Below are positions 26,417 through 35,628 of a stretch of DNA of 64,000 nt, piece after piece. The notes beneath the pieces were generated by a model. That model did not search any database, was not told the origin of the DNA, and saw only the letters and a list, made by a program, of their open reading frames with translations. The translations under genes were made by a program, and so were the position numbers. The DNA is from Pseudomonadota bacterium (GTDB lineage Bacteria; Pseudomonadota; Gammaproteobacteria; Xanthomonadales; Wenzhouxiangellaceae). Every line of letters begins with the position of its first letter. The first letter of the stretch is position 1. The DNA lies in NCBI GenBank assembly GCA_013285445.1, contig CP053448.1, positions 1,674,001-1,738,000 on the forward strand, given 5' to 3'.

Positions 26417-27007
26417 ATGACGCCCGACGTACTGCCGAGAAAGCCGTTGTCTCTGACCATTCCAACCTTGCTGACCCTGCTTCGCATCGTGCTGATTCCG
26501 GTACTGGTGGTCGTCTTTTACCTGCCTGTATCCTGGTCAAACCAGCTGACCGTGGGGCTGTTCATTCTGGCCGCTGCGACCGACGGTCTGGACGGCTGGA
26601 TCGCGCGACGCTACGCCATGACGAGTAGTTTCGGCGCCTTCCTCGATCCGGTTGCCGACAAGCTGATGGTCGCGGTTTCGCTGTTGCTGATTGTCCAGCG
26701 CAATCCGGAAATCGGCATTGCCCTGTCCGCGGCGGTCATCATCGGTCGCGAAATCACGATTTCTGCGCTGCGGGAGTGGATGGCCGCGCTCGGCGAGGCC
26801 GGGCGCGTCAAGGTGGCCTGGATCGGCAAGATCAAGACCATTCTGCAAATGGTAGCCATCGGATTCCTGCTCTACGGAGAACCACTTTGGCTGCTGCCGG
26901 TTCCGGAAATCGGGCGTTGGCTGCTCATTATCGCGGCCGTGCTCACGATCTGGTCGATGCTGACGTATCTGCGTTCGGCCTGGCCGGCCATTCGGCGACG
27001 CGCCTGA
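26417..27007 (+). CDS. pgsA: CDP-diacylglycerol-glycerol-3-phosphate 3-phosphatidyltransferase
   Basis: A 196-residue membrane enzyme making phosphatidylglycerol phosphate. The CDP-alcohol phosphotransferase motif D-x2-DG-x2-AR-x8-G-x3-D-x3-D is complete in DGLDGWIARR...GAFLDPVADK (about residues 54-80), with four or five TM helices. The ATG at 26417 has no ribosome site and sits inside a -10-like GATAAT (26413-26418). A TTG at 26447 would give MSLTIPTLLTLLRI, closer to the usual PgsA start; I keep the ATG but the TTG is credible. Confidence 0.93.
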   Translation: MTPDVLPRKPLSLTIPTLLTLLRIVLIPVLVVVFYLPVSWSNQLTVGLFILAAATDGLDGWIARRYAMTSSFGAFLDPVADKLMVAVSLLLIVQRNPEIGIALSAAVIIGREITISALREWMAALGEAGRVKVAWIGKIKTILQMVAIGFLLYGEPLWLLPVPEIGRWLLIIAAVLTIWSMLTYLRSAWPAIRRRA

Positions 27008-27041
27008 ACCCGATCTGTTTTCAACCCAATAGGTAGTTTTG

Positions 27042-27860
27042 ATGTCAAGATCGAACAAGACGGCCGGTTCAATGGCCGATCATGCCGACCGGCACGTGCT
27101 CTACGAGGACAGCGTACAGGATCCGGACAGTGAGCTTGAGTTCGTCGCCGAGACCTTTGCCGACCTGACCGGGCGTCGGCTGCGAACGATTAGAGAGGAT
27201 TTCTGCGGAACGGCCAATACGGCCTGTCACTGGGTGCGTGCTGGCCCGGATCATCGTTCCGTGGGTGTTGACCTGGACGCCGATGTGCTTGAGTGGGGGC
27301 GGGCCCATCATCTCGCGCGGCTCAGTGCGGAGCAGCGCAGTCGCATCGAGCTGATCGAGGCCGACGTGTTGGTGGCCGCTACCAAGCCCGTCGATGCACT
27401 ATTGGCAATGAATTTTAGCTACTATCTGTTCACCACCCGGGAGCTGTTGCGAGCATATTTTGCGCGCGCCCGGAGCGCCCTGGCGCCGGACGGGGTGCTG
27501 TTTCTCGATGCCTTTGGTGGATACGACGCTCATCGCGAACTCGAAGAGCGTACCGAGTACGATGATTTTACCTATGTCTGGGATCAGGCCAGCTTCGATC
27601 CCATTCATCACCACATGACCTGTCGGATTCACTTCGAGTTTACGGATGGCTCGTCGATTCAGCGCGCCTTCGAATACCATTGGCGACTGTGGACCTTGCC
27701 GGAGATCCGCGAGCTGTTGGCCGAGGCGGGCTTTGCAGAGGTCACGGTGTATTGGGAAGGCACCGATGAAGAGACCGGAGAAGGCAACGGCATTTATGAA
27801 CCGGCCGAGATCGGCGAGGCCGACGCCGGCTGGATCTGCTATCTGGTCGCGCGTCGCTGA
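27042..27860 (+). CDS. Class I SAM-dependent methyltransferase
   Basis: A 272-residue protein. REDFCGTANTACHWV (about residues 50-65) takes the place of the SAM-binding glycine-rich motif I, VGVDLDADVLEWG is the acidic loop and ALLAMNFSYYLF is motif IV; ALAPDGVLFLDAFGG follows. Substrate is not apparent. The ATG at 27042 has AGG 8 nt upstream; a TTG at 27039 is less likely. It follows pgsA by 34 bp, possibly co-transcribed, and converges on the PhnD-like gene; a perfect GCAATCCGGATTGC palindrome lies just after its stop (27868-27881). Confidence 0.8.
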   Translation: MSRSNKTAGSMADHADRHVLYEDSVQDPDSELEFVAETFADLTGRRLRTIREDFCGTANTACHWVRAGPDHRSVGVDLDADVLEWGRAHHLARLSAEQRSRIELIEADVLVAATKPVDALLAMNFSYYLFTTRELLRAYFARARSALAPDGVLFLDAFGGYDAHRELEERTEYDDFTYVWDQASFDPIHHHMTCRIHFEFTDGSSIQRAFEYHWRLWTLPEIRELLAEAGFAEVTVYWEGTDEETGEGNGIYEPAEIGEADAGWICYLVARR

Positions 27861-27940
27861 GTCGGCGGCAATCCGGATTGCGGTCAGGCTGGTCCCGGCG
27901 GGTGCCCGCTCGGCCGCCCGCTTCACTCAGCCGGCCGGCC

Positions 27941-29053
27941 CTACAGCGTCGAGTAGACCAGTCGAAGCATCTCTTCCAGCCCTTCATACTCCGCCTCCCG
28001 TGCCTCGGTGAACCGTTCGATATCCAGTTCGTGCACGGCCGAAAAATGGTCGGGATCTTCATGCAGGACGAGCAGCGCATCCCGTATTTCTTCCTGGATC
28101 GACACCGGCACTTCCGGGCTGGCCGACAGGGTGACTCCGGGGAAATCGCGCGACGTGCGCAAGTTGATCATGTTGACGTAGCGCTCAACCAGGTTGTTCG
28201 GCACGATGGCGGCGTCGGCTTCCATGGAAAAGACGATCTCAACGGCATCCAGCCATGAGCTGGCGTTGGATTCGATGATGGGTTGCTGCATCGGATTATC
28301 GAACCAGCTGATCAGCACCAGGTAGCCGAGGCTGGGTGCCGGCATGCTGGAAATCCGGCGACCGACGAAATCCTGCAGGGATGCATCGGCGTTGTTTGCC
28401 GATGTCAGCAGGGAAAAGCTGACCGGCGTCATGGAGCGCGCCAGCGGCGTATAGCCGTAACGTGACATCCTGAACGCCGTCAGGTGCGCCTGCTCCAGTA
28501 CCAGATGCGGCGTATCCCCGCGGCGGATGCCCAGCCAGTAGCGATGGAAATCGGGCGCAATCGAGAGATCGAAGCGATAGGGCAATACCGCATTGAGATA
28601 GTTGACCAGCGGCCGATAGACCAGCTCTGCCTGGTCGGGCGTAAAAATCGGATGCCCCTGCAGCATGAAGATGTCGGCGGATTCACTGCCTGCAGCGGTG
28701 TTGTCGTCGTTTGCCTCTCGCGCGGCTGGCGCGGCGGCCGTTTCCGCCGGCTCGTCGATCAATGGGTCGGCTGTCGCGGATCCGTCCGGTGGCGGCGTCT
28801 CCGCCTCGTCGGCCACGTCAATCGGATCGGTCTCGGCCGGGCTGTCTTCTGCGGCTTCATCATCGCCACTGACCTCGGCTTCGGTCAGCTCCGGTGCGGC
28901 GGCTTGTTCGACTGTGTCGACGACCTCTTCGGCGCTGTCCGGCGCCTGGTTGGCTGCATCACTGCCCGGCTCATCCTGCTGGCCGACGGCCCCGGTCCAG
29001 ACAAACAACCCGAAAACCAGAATCAAGACCAGACGATGATTTGAAGTGTTCAT
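27941..29053 (-). CDS. PhnD-like periplasmic substrate-binding protein with acidic spacer
   Basis: A 370-residue exported protein. A signal peptide (about 1-24) is followed by a strongly acidic, Ala/Glu/Asp/Pro-rich spacer (about 25-125), then a periplasmic binding domain of the phosphate/phosphonate (PhnD) type: YRPLVNYLNAVLPYRFDL, GDTPHLVLEQAHLTAF and GRRISSMPAPSLGYLV. No ABC permease or ATPase is adjacent, so it may act as a sensor or periplasmic binding protein rather than in import. GAGGGG lies 8 nt before the ATG. A weak CGGACA-17 bp-CATAAA promoter can be read upstream. Confidence 0.75.
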   Translation of the reverse strand: MNTSNHRLVLILVFGLFVWTGAVGQQDEPGSDAANQAPDSAEEVVDTVEQAAAPELTEAEVSGDDEAAEDSPAETDPIDVADEAETPPPDGSATADPLIDEPAETAAAPAAREANDDNTAAGSESADIFMLQGHPIFTPDQAELVYRPLVNYLNAVLPYRFDLSIAPDFHRYWLGIRRGDTPHLVLEQAHLTAFRMSRYGYTPLARSMTPVSFSLLTSANNADASLQDFVGRRISSMPAPSLGYLVLISWFDNPMQQPIIESNASSWLDAVEIVFSMEADAAIVPNNLVERYVNMINLRTSRDFPGVTLSASPEVPVSIQEEIRDALLVLHEDPDHFSAVHELDIERFTEAREAEYEGLEEMLRLVYSTL

Positions 29054-29111
29054 TGAACTGACCCCTCTAAACGCATGATTTATGATCGTTTGACTTGTTT
29101 GTGTCCGGATG

Positions 29112-29918
29112 TTAGCACAGCTGGTCCACGGGCGTCACTTGGCCAGAGATCCGGCCGCTGGCCGTTTCAACGGTCAGGTTCGCCTCAGGCTGAAGCGCGT
29201 CGTCGACAACGGCCAGACCGAGCGTGACCTGTGTCCAGCGCGTGCCCCAAAGCCAGTTGCCGGCCTTGCGTTCACCGGCGTACACGGCGCTGTTCGCGGC
29301 AATTTCCGCGATCTGATCGAGTCGCAGGGCAACGGTCCGATAACGGCTGCGCCCCAGGTAGTGCACGCGCGCGATGATTTCCTGGCCCGGATAGCAGCCC
29401 TTGTCGTAGCTGATCGCGCCGAGTGGTTCGAGTCCGAGCGATTGCGGCAGGTGTCGGCCGGCCGTATCCGGCTGAAGCCAGGGCAGCGCGCAGCGCAGGT
29501 CGTGATACCGCCAGTTGCTGGCGGCTGCATGCTCCGGACACGGGTCAGCCGGCGCCACGCTCAGGGCACGCGCCGGATCGAATGCCAGGCTTGCGTCGGA
29601 TGATTGGGGCGCGAAGGTGCCACGCACGTTTGCTGTCGGCTCGAAGCTGACCTGGCGCCCGATGGCGTAGACGGGCAGGCGATTGGCCATGAAGTCAAGC
29701 TGAACGGCCGGGACAATCAAGTCGATCCCCGCATGCGAGCGATTGGCAAGCATGAAACTGAGCACCCGGCCCTTGGGGTCGCACCAGGCCAGCGGGTGCC
29801 AGAATTGGTCCGAAATCGTGGCTGAATCGGCGGTAAACTGTGCCTGAGCGAACGCCCCGGCATCACTGCCAGTCATGCGAATGGCCGCCAGCTGGGGGAG
29901 TTCAATCCATCTCGACAT
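29112..29918 (-). CDS. ygfZ: Folate-binding Fe-S cluster repair protein YgfZ
   Basis: A 268-residue protein of the GcvT-related YgfZ family (IBA57 in mitochondria), which uses tetrahydrofolate to help make or repair Fe-S clusters. The signature K-x-C-Y-x-G-Q-E is present as KGCYPGQEIIARVHY (about residue 180). The ATG at 29918 is preferred because the alternative at 29942 would overlap the divergent gene; neither has a good ribosome site. Its position back to back with the sdh operon, which encodes an Fe-S enzyme, is suggestive. Confidence 0.85.
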   Translation of the reverse strand: MSRWIELPQLAAIRMTGSDAGAFAQAQFTADSATISDQFWHPLAWCDPKGRVLSFMLANRSHAGIDLIVPAVQLDFMANRLPVYAIGRQVSFEPTANVRGTFAPQSSDASLAFDPARALSVAPADPCPEHAAASNWRYHDLRCALPWLQPDTAGRHLPQSLGLEPLGAISYDKGCYPGQEIIARVHYLGRSRYRTVALRLDQIAEIAANSAVYAGERKAGNWLWGTRWTQVTLGLAVVDDALQPEANLTVETASGRISGQVTPVDQLC

Positions 29919-29940
29919 GCAGCGTGTAAGCTCGGCTATC

Positions 29941-30147
29941 ATGATGATCGACAGCGACCATTCTAACCCGCCTGAATCGAGTAACGACGGTCCTGGTGCT
30001 GTCGGAGATGCAAGCGCTGCCGTGACTGACAGGTCATCGGGCGCAGGTGGCCTTCGTCAGCCCAGGGAAGTCGGGGGGCGTCGCAAGGGCCTGGACCCGA
30101 CCCGCTACGGTGACTGGGAAAAAGACGGGCGCTGCATCGATTTCTGA
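29941..30147 (+). CDS. SDHAF4-like succinate dehydrogenase assembly factor (DUF1674)
   Basis: A 68-residue protein whose C-terminal third, GLDPTRYGDWEKDGRCIDF, is the DUF1674/SDHAF4 signature. In mitochondria SDHAF4 binds flavinated SDHA and promotes its joining with SDHB. The N-terminal 40 residues are low-complexity (Ser/Gly/Asp). It stands 27 bp before sdhC, consistent with this role. Start is uncertain: ATG 29941, ATG 29944 and GTG 30022 are in frame and none has a strong ribosome site. A TCGACA-19 bp-TATCAT promoter-like pair overlaps the first ATGs, which would favour a later start. Confidence 0.8.
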   Translation: MMIDSDHSNPPESSNDGPGAVGDASAAVTDRSSGAGGLRQPREVGGRRKGLDPTRYGDWEKDGRCIDF

Positions 30148-30174
30148 TCGCGACGAGTATCGGAGTAAAACAGC

Positions 30175-30552
30175 ATGATGACGGACAATCGCCCCTTATC
30201 CCCGCATTTGCAGGTTTACCGGCCTCAGCTGACTTCGGTCACGTCAATCACCCATCGATTCACCGGTGTACTGCTCAGCTTCGGCATGGTCGTGGTCGTT
30301 TTCTGGCTGCTGGCACTGGCCGGCGGGGCGGAGACCTTCGCGTGGTTCAACGCCTGGCTGGCGAGTGCCCCCGGGTTGATCGGCCTGTTTGTCTGGACCC
30401 TGGCATTGTTTTATCACCTGCTCAACGGCATTCGCCACCTGCTGTGGGATGCCGGCTGGCTGCTGGATCTTCGTGGTGCCTATGCCTCCGGCTGGACGGT
30501 GATTGTGCTGACGGTGGTACTGAGCGTCATTGTCTGGGGAGGGCTGCTGTGA
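30175..30552 (+). CDS. sdhC: Succinate dehydrogenase cytochrome b556 subunit
   Basis: A 125-residue membrane anchor of complex II with three TM helices. RPLSPHLQVYRPQLTSVTSI and HRFTG form the conserved N-terminal quinone-site region, and the haem-binding histidine lies in FYHLLNGIRHLLWD. GGAG 9 nt before the ATG at 30175 supports the start. Its stop overlaps the GTG start of sdhD (GTGA). Confidence 0.93.
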   Translation: MMTDNRPLSPHLQVYRPQLTSVTSITHRFTGVLLSFGMVVVVFWLLALAGGAETFAWFNAWLASAPGLIGLFVWTLALFYHLLNGIRHLLWDAGWLLDLRGAYASGWTVIVLTVVLSVIVWGGLL

Positions 30553-30932
30553 GTCATCTTCGTAACCCGCTTGCCGACGCACACAACCACGGCTCGGCGA
30601 AGGACGGCGTCGGTCACTGGTGGGCCCAGCGCTTCAGCGCTATCTTGCTGATTGCCCTGACCGTGTGGCTGGTGTGGTCTCTGACGACCCTGGTCGGGGC
30701 TGACCACGTTGCTGCAGCCGCATTCCTGTCGCATCCCTTTCATGCCGGCATGGCCATCCTGTTCGTGGTCGTCGGTCTCTATCATGGCGTGCTTGGAGTG
30801 CAGGTCATCATCGAGGACTACGTGCACCATCGCATCATCGAGGTCACGCTGATGGTCGCTATCAAGTCCCTGGCAATTCTCGGCGGCGTACTGGCCGTTA
30901 TTGCCGTTCTCAAACTGGCTCTGGGAGTCTGA
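30549..30932 (+). CDS. sdhD: Succinate dehydrogenase hydrophobic membrane anchor subunit
   Basis: A 127-residue anchor with three TM helices; [10 protein letters not shown] and [18 protein letters not shown] are the conserved SdhD segments (haem and quinone region). The start is GTG at 30549 in a 4-bp overlap with sdhC; the longer open frame back to 30342 is only a shadow of sdhC. It is followed by sdhA after 2 bp. Confidence 0.92.
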   Translation: MSHLRNPLADAHNHGSAKDGVGHWWAQRFSAILLIALTVWLVWSLTTLVGADHVAAAAFLSHPFHAGMAILFVVVGLYHGVLGVQVIIEDYVHHRIIEVTLMVAIKSLAILGGVLAVIAVLKLALGV

Positions 30933-30934
30933 TC

Positions 30935-32725
30935 TTGAGTAATGCCTACGACATCACCCGGCACCAATACGATGTGCTGGTCATCGGCGCGGGCGGCGCC
31001 GGCCTGCGCGCCACCATGGGGCTGGCGGCCACCGGCCTGAAAACCGCCTGCATCACCAAGGTCTTCCCGACCCGCTCGCACACCGTGGCCGCCCAGGGCG
31101 GCATGAGCGCCGCACTCGGCAACATGGGCGAGGACGACTGGCGCTGGCACATGTACGACACGGTCAAGGGCTCGGACTGGCTCGGCGACCAGGACGCCAT
31201 CGAGTACATGTGCAAGAACGCCATGCAGGCGGTCATCGAACTTGAGCATTTCGGCGTGCCGTTCTCACGCACCGAGGAAGGCAAGATCTACCAGCGGCCC
31301 TTCGGCGGGATGACCACGCATTACGGCGAGGGCACCGCCCAGCGCACGGCCGCCGCGGCCGACCGCACCGGCCACGCCATCCTGCACACGCTCTACCAGC
31401 AGTCGCTCAAGCACGACGCGCAGTTCTTCATCGAGTTCTTCGCCATCGACCTGCTGGTGGATGACGACGGCGCCTGCCGCGGCGTGCTGGCCTGGGATCT
31501 GGGCACCGGCACCCTGCACGAGTTCCGCGCCCATGCCGTGATTCTTGCCACCGGCGGCTACGGCCGCTCGTATTTTTCCTGCACCTCGGCGCACACCTGC
31601 ACCGGCGACGGCAACGGCATGGTGCTCCGGGCCGGTCTGCCGCTGCAGGACATGGAGTTCGTCCAGTTCCACCCGACCGGCATCTACGGCGCGGGCTGCC
31701 TGATCACCGAAGGTGTGCGGGGCGAGGGGGGCTACCTGACCAATTCCGAGGGCGAGCGCTTCATGGAGCGCTACGCGCCAAACGCCAAGGACCTGGCCTC
31801 GCGCGATGTGGTCTCGCGCTCGATGACCATCGAGATTCGCGAGGGCAGGGGCGTGGGTTCCAACGGCGATCACATCCATCTCAACCTTCAGCACCTGGGT
31901 CCGGAGGTGATCAACGAACGGCTGCCGGGCATTGCCGAGTCGGCGCGAATCTTCGCCGGCGTCGACGTCACGAAAGAGCCGATCCCGGTGCTGCCGACCG
32001 TGCACTACAACATGGGCGGTATCCCCACCAACCATCATGGCGAGGTCGTGACGCTCAGGGATGGCGATCCCGACAGCACGGTCCCGGGCCTGTACGCCAT
32101 CGGCGAGGCGGCCTGCGTGTCGGTTCACGGCGCCAACCGCCTGGGTTCGAACTCGCTGCTTGATCTGATCGTCTTCGGTCGCGCTGTTGCGATGCACTGC
32201 GGCGAGCACATCGCCCCGGGCCAGTCGCACAAGCCCCTGCCCGAAGGCACAGTCGACCGCTTGCTCGACGAATTCGACCGGCTGCGTCACGCCGACGGCG
32301 ATATGCCCACTGCCGAGATTCGCGGCAACATGCAGCAGGTCATGCAGAACAACGCCGCGGTGTTTCGAACCGGCGAGACCCTGGAAGAGGGCTGCGGCAA
32401 GATCACCGAGGTCGCGGCGCAGTTCGGGAAGGTCAGGGTCTCCGACCGCTCGCTGGTGTGGAATTCCGACCTGGTCGAAACGCTTGAGCTCAGGAACCTG
32501 CTGGGCAACGCGGTCACGACGATGTTCGCGGCGGAGAACCGCACCGAGAGCCGCGGTGCGCACGCCCGCGAGGACTACGACGAGCGCGACGACGAGAACT
32601 GGATGAAGCACACCCTGATCTGGATGGACGAGGCGCACAAGACCCGCATCGACTACCGGCCGGTGCACATGCACACGCTGACCGATGACTGCGAGGTCAT
32701 TCCGCCGAAGGCACGGACGTATTAA
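30935..32725 (+). CDS. sdhA: Succinate dehydrogenase flavoprotein subunit
   Basis: A 596-residue catalytic subunit oxidising succinate to fumarate. FAD-binding GAGGAGLRA (18-26), covalent-flavin His49 in [11 protein letters not shown], substrate-site [11 protein letters not shown], and the active-site Arg region [10 protein letters not shown] are all present. It starts with TTG at 30935, two bases after sdhD; GGGAG lies 7 nt upstream and the nearby ATG at 30942 is out of frame. sdhB follows after 5 bp. Confidence 0.96.
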   Translation: MSNAYDITRHQYDVLVIGAGGAGLRATMGLAATGLKTACITKVFPTRSHTVAAQGGMSAALGNMGEDDWRWHMYDTVKGSDWLGDQDAIEYMCKNAMQAVIELEHFGVPFSRTEEGKIYQRPFGGMTTHYGEGTAQRTAAAADRTGHAILHTLYQQSLKHDAQFFIEFFAIDLLVDDDGACRGVLAWDLGTGTLHEFRAHAVILATGGYGRSYFSCTSAHTCTGDGNGMVLRAGLPLQDMEFVQFHPTGIYGAGCLITEGVRGEGGYLTNSEGERFMERYAPNAKDLASRDVVSRSMTIEIREGRGVGSNGDHIHLNLQHLGPEVINERLPGIAESARIFAGVDVTKEPIPVLPTVHYNMGGIPTNHHGEVVTLRDGDPDSTVPGLYAIGEAACVSVHGANRLGSNSLLDLIVFGRAVAMHCGEHIAPGQSHKPLPEGTVDRLLDEFDRLRHADGDMPTAEIRGNMQQVMQNNAAVFRTGETLEEGCGKITEVAAQFGKVRVSDRSLVWNSDLVETLELRNLLGNAVTTMFAAENRTESRGAHAREDYDERDDENWMKHTLIWMDEAHKTRIDYRPVHMHTLTDDCEVIPPKARTY

Positions 32726-32730
32726 ACACA

Positions 32731-33516
32731 ATGGCTGAATTCAGACTCCCGAAGAACTCGCGCATCGGCAAGGGCAAACACTACCCGGCACCGGAAGGGG
32801 CGAAGAACGTCAGGACCTTCCGCATCTATCGCTGGAGCCCCGACAGCGACGAGAATCCGCGCGTCGACTCCTATGACATCGATCTCGACGACTGCGGCCC
32901 GATGGTGCTCGACGCAGTCATCAAGATCAAGAACGAGGTCGACCCGACCCTGACCTTCCGGCGCTCCTGCCGCGAGGGCATCTGCGGCTCCTGCGCGTTC
33001 AACATCGACGGCACCAACACGCTGGCCTGCACCAAGGGCATCGACGAAATTTCAGGTGACGTGAAAATCTACCCGCTGCCGCACATGCCGGTGGTCAAGG
33101 ACCTGGTGCCCGACCTGACGCACTTCTACGCCCAGTACGCCTCGATCCGGCCCTGGCTGCGCACGCAAAGCCCGGCACCGCCAGACAAGGAGCGCCTGCA
33201 GTCGCCGGAAGACCGCAAGCACATCGACGGGCTCTACGAGTGCATCCTGTGCGCCTGCTGCTCGACGGCCTGCCCGAGCTACTGGTGGAACGGCGAGCGC
33301 TATCTCGGCCCCGCGATTCTGCTGCAGGCCTACCGCTGGCTGGTCGACTCGCGCGACGAGGCCACCGGCGAGCGGCTCGACGATCTCGAGGATCCGTTCC
33401 GGCTCTATCGCTGCCACACCATCATGAACTGCACCAAGACCTGCCCCAAGGGCCTGAACCCGGCCAAGGCGATTGCCGAGATCAAGAAAATGATGCTGGC
33501 CCGCAGGAGCCTCTGA
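32731..33516 (+). CDS. sdhB: Succinate dehydrogenase iron-sulfur subunit
   Basis: A 261-residue electron-transfer subunit. Cysteines for the [2Fe-2S] cluster are in [16 protein letters not shown], and those for the [4Fe-4S] and [3Fe-4S] clusters in [16 protein letters not shown] and [17 protein letters not shown]. The N-terminus is about 25 residues longer than the Escherichia protein, as in alphaproteobacterial and mitochondrial SdhB. sdhE follows after 34 bp. Confidence 0.96.
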   Translation: MAEFRLPKNSRIGKGKHYPAPEGAKNVRTFRIYRWSPDSDENPRVDSYDIDLDDCGPMVLDAVIKIKNEVDPTLTFRRSCREGICGSCAFNIDGTNTLACTKGIDEISGDVKIYPLPHMPVVKDLVPDLTHFYAQYASIRPWLRTQSPAPPDKERLQSPEDRKHIDGLYECILCACCSTACPSYWWNGERYLGPAILLQAYRWLVDSRDEATGERLDDLEDPFRLYRCHTIMNCTKTCPKGLNPAKAIAEIKKMMLARRSL

Positions 33517-33550
33517 GAGCGGCTGCGGGGTCGGCCGAGGGTGTCCGGTT

Positions 33551-33829
33551 TTGACAGAAATGAGTGAGCAGGGACCGGAGCCGTCTGCCAGGCTGCGCTG
33601 GCGCTGCCGGCGCGGTATGCGCGAGCTCGATGTGTTGCTCGGAAGCTGGCTGGAGCGCCGCTGGCTGGACGCGGACACGGCACGGCGCGACGCCTTCGCT
33701 GCCTTGCTGGATTGCGAAGACGACGAGATCTGGGACTGGCTGACGGGTCATGAACCGCCCCGCGAACGTGATCCGGCGTTGGAGGCGTTGATCCGTGAGC
33801 TGCGCGCCGGCGTGAATGGCTTCGATTGA
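33551..33829 (+). CDS. sdhE: FAD assembly factor SdhE
   Basis: A 92-residue protein (SDHAF2/Sdh5 homologue) that promotes covalent flavination of SdhA. The RGxxE motif is RRGMRELD (about residues 21-28), followed by LLDCEDDEIWDWLTG. The TTG at 33551 is taken because GAGGG lies 9 nt upstream; an ATG at 33560 would shorten it by three residues. It overlaps ygfX by 14 bp. Together with the SDHAF4-like gene the operon carries both soluble assembly factors. Confidence 0.9.
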   Translation: MTEMSEQGPEPSARLRWRCRRGMRELDVLLGSWLERRWLDADTARRDAFAALLDCEDDEIWDWLTGHEPPRERDPALEALIRELRAGVNGFD

Positions 33830-34226
33830 GCTGCCCATCCGCGCAAGCCGCAGCCTGGCCGCAATCTTGATCGGGCTTGGCCTTGCAGCGGGGGCTGCCG
33901 TGTGGGTTGCCGGTCTCGACTGGCGGCTTCAACTGGGCCTTTCCATGGTGGTGCTTGCGGTTGCCGCGACTGTGGCGCGTCGGCAGCTGGTGCCGCGCTG
34001 GCGCTGGCTTCGCATCGATGAATCACGGCTGGAGCTGATCGATTCGGCCGGCCGGCGCCACGAGGGACGCCTGATCGGAGACGCCTTCGTTTCGCCGCTA
34101 TTCCTTGGCCTGCGTTACCGTCTCTCAGGCCGGTTTCTGCCGGCATCGCTGGGCGTTTTTCGATGCCAGACCGACAGCCGGGCATTCCGCCGGGTCACGG
34201 TTGCTCTCCGCCATGGTCGCTCGTGA
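33816..34226 (+). CDS. ygfX: YgfX family membrane protein (CptA-like)
   Basis: A 136-residue inner-membrane protein: two adjacent TM helices (about 12-50) followed by a soluble C-terminal domain of about 85 residues with WRWLRIDESRLELID. Size, topology and overlap with sdhE match YgfX, which in Escherichia coli was proposed to be a cytoskeleton-targeting toxin (CptA) neutralised by SdhE (CptB), an interpretation that is disputed. Sequence conservation is low in this family, so context carries much of the assignment. Confidence 0.75.
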   Translation: MASIELPIRASRSLAAILIGLGLAAGAAVWVAGLDWRLQLGLSMVVLAVAATVARRQLVPRWRWLRIDESRLELIDSAGRRHEGRLIGDAFVSPLFLGLRYRLSGRFLPASLGVFRCQTDSRAFRRVTVALRHGRS

Positions 34227-34267
34227 CCACCTGGGCTGTGCTGACGCCTGGCCGCCGTGCCTGCCTT

Positions 34268-35596
34268 TCAGTCGCCGCTGGCGATACGGTGGGCCTGGGC
34301 GATGACCGCATCGTCCCGGCGATTGCGCCATTCGCGCGGCAGCTGGTCGAGCAGCGACGCCACATAATCGCGGTCAGGCTCATTGGCGTCGAGCGCGGAC
34401 CGAATCTGCCACAGTACAGCCGGCAGAAACCCGCCGGTCACGGCCGCGTGCAATAGATCCGCGCGGAATGACGGGTCGAGGGTTTTCCAGCGGGCCAGCT
34501 CGAACTGAGCTTCTGCCTGGCCCTCGAAGGCCGCCTGCTTGAGCCAGAATATCGCCGCAGCCCGGTCCTGCTCGACGTCATGGCCATAGGCCAGACGCCT
34601 TGCCAGGTCGATCTGGGCGCGCCGGACCCCTTCCATCGCGGCCTGATTGATCACGGATGTCTTCGCCTCCACAGCGACCTCATCAGCGAAGGGCAGTTCG
34701 AACTGTTCGACCATCCACAGCGCGCGATAGGCGGCTTCAGGATCCTCATCGGCCCGCTCCACGGCCGTGCTGATGTCCCGCATGGTTTGCCCCTGGACCT
34801 GCTCGCCTTCGAGCGCGAACACGATTCTCTGGGTAATGTAGATGGGTGATGACGGGGCTTCGTCCTCGGCCCATTTGAAGCTCCACTGCTTCCACGCCCG
34901 CAGCGCCTCTTCTTCAAAATAGCCCCGGGGATCGGCGCCGATCACATGCGGTTGTTCAAGCGCTCCATCTGGCCGGATCCATCCGCCGAGACGGACGACG
35001 CCCATGATGCCGCGTTCGGTCGCGCGCCGCGGGTAACTCGGTGCGATGCGATCGATATAAACCTGCCGGCCGTCGATGCTGAGCTGGAGGGGCTCGGAGG
35101 TGTGACCGGCAGTGATTCGCGTCGGCGGTATCCCGGCAGGGTCTGTGGTGCCGGCGTCGGCGTCTGCGGCCGAGCTGCACTCGTCACTGCATGGCCGGGC
35201 ACGGTGTCGCTGGAAGAGCGCCTGCAGCGAGTGCTCGCGAGTCCAGTCCTGGCGCTGTGAAACAAATTCGGCGCGCTGCTCGTCGTCAAGCACGCCGACG
35301 ACCGTATCCCGTGCCTGACTGGCTGGCTGATAACCGGCCCCGGATGCGGTATCGATCCACAATGCCGCCTTGACCCGATCAACCGGCCCGCCCTCACCAT
35401 TGAGCCACATCACGCCGAGATTGAACTGGGCTTCCGGCATGCCGGCCTCGGCCATGCGTTCGAACGCGATGCGCGCCTCCGCGTGATTACCGTTCTCGTA
35501 GGCGCTGACGGCGTGGTCGAAGCTGATCGGGGCAAACGCACCCGCTCGAGGGCACAGTGCAATCAGCGCAAGGGCAAAAAAGATTCTTGGGCTCAC
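34268..35596 (-). CDS. Periplasmic Sel1-repeat protein with embedded TonB C-terminal domain
   Basis: A 442-residue exported protein. After a signal peptide (1-20) come Sel1-like repeats (about 28-110, EAQFNLGVMWLNGEGG), a linker, a TonB C-terminal-like domain (about 170-275; SYPRRATERGIMGVV and EEEALRAWKQWSF), and more Sel1-like helices (about 310-430; AIFWLKQAAFEGQAEAQFEL). It lacks the N-terminal TM anchor and Pro-rich spacer of true TonB, so it probably does not energise receptors with ExbBD; a periplasmic scaffold is more likely. It has its own promoter candidate at 35629-35657 and is divergent from the 624-residue secreted protein. Confidence 0.75.
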   Translation of the reverse strand: MSPRIFFALALIALCPRAGAFAPISFDHAVSAYENGNHAEARIAFERMAEAGMPEAQFNLGVMWLNGEGGPVDRVKAALWIDTASGAGYQPASQARDTVVGVLDDEQRAEFVSQRQDWTREHSLQALFQRHRARPCSDECSSAADADAGTTDPAGIPPTRITAGHTSEPLQLSIDGRQVYIDRIAPSYPRRATERGIMGVVRLGGWIRPDGALEQPHVIGADPRGYFEEEALRAWKQWSFKWAEDEAPSSPIYITQRIVFALEGEQVQGQTMRDISTAVERADEDPEAAYRALWMVEQFELPFADEVAVEAKTSVINQAAMEGVRRAQIDLARRLAYGHDVEQDRAAAIFWLKQAAFEGQAEAQFELARWKTLDPSFRADLLHAAVTGGFLPAVLWQIRSALDANEPDRDYVASLLDQLPREWRNRRDDAVIAQAHRIASGD

Positions 35597-35628
35597 GGTC
35601 GCTTGCTGTCACAATGGGTATGCTGTTC

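Noticed and set aside
31265..32731. Minus-strand open frame of 488 codons opposite sdhA
   Set aside because: sdhA is unambiguous on the plus strand; the antisense frame has no recognisable domains.
33551..34226. sdhE-ygfX as a toxin-antitoxin pair (CptBA)
   Set aside because: SdhE context with sdhCDAB supports the flavination role; the toxin interpretation of YgfX is disputed, so I do not annotate a TA system.
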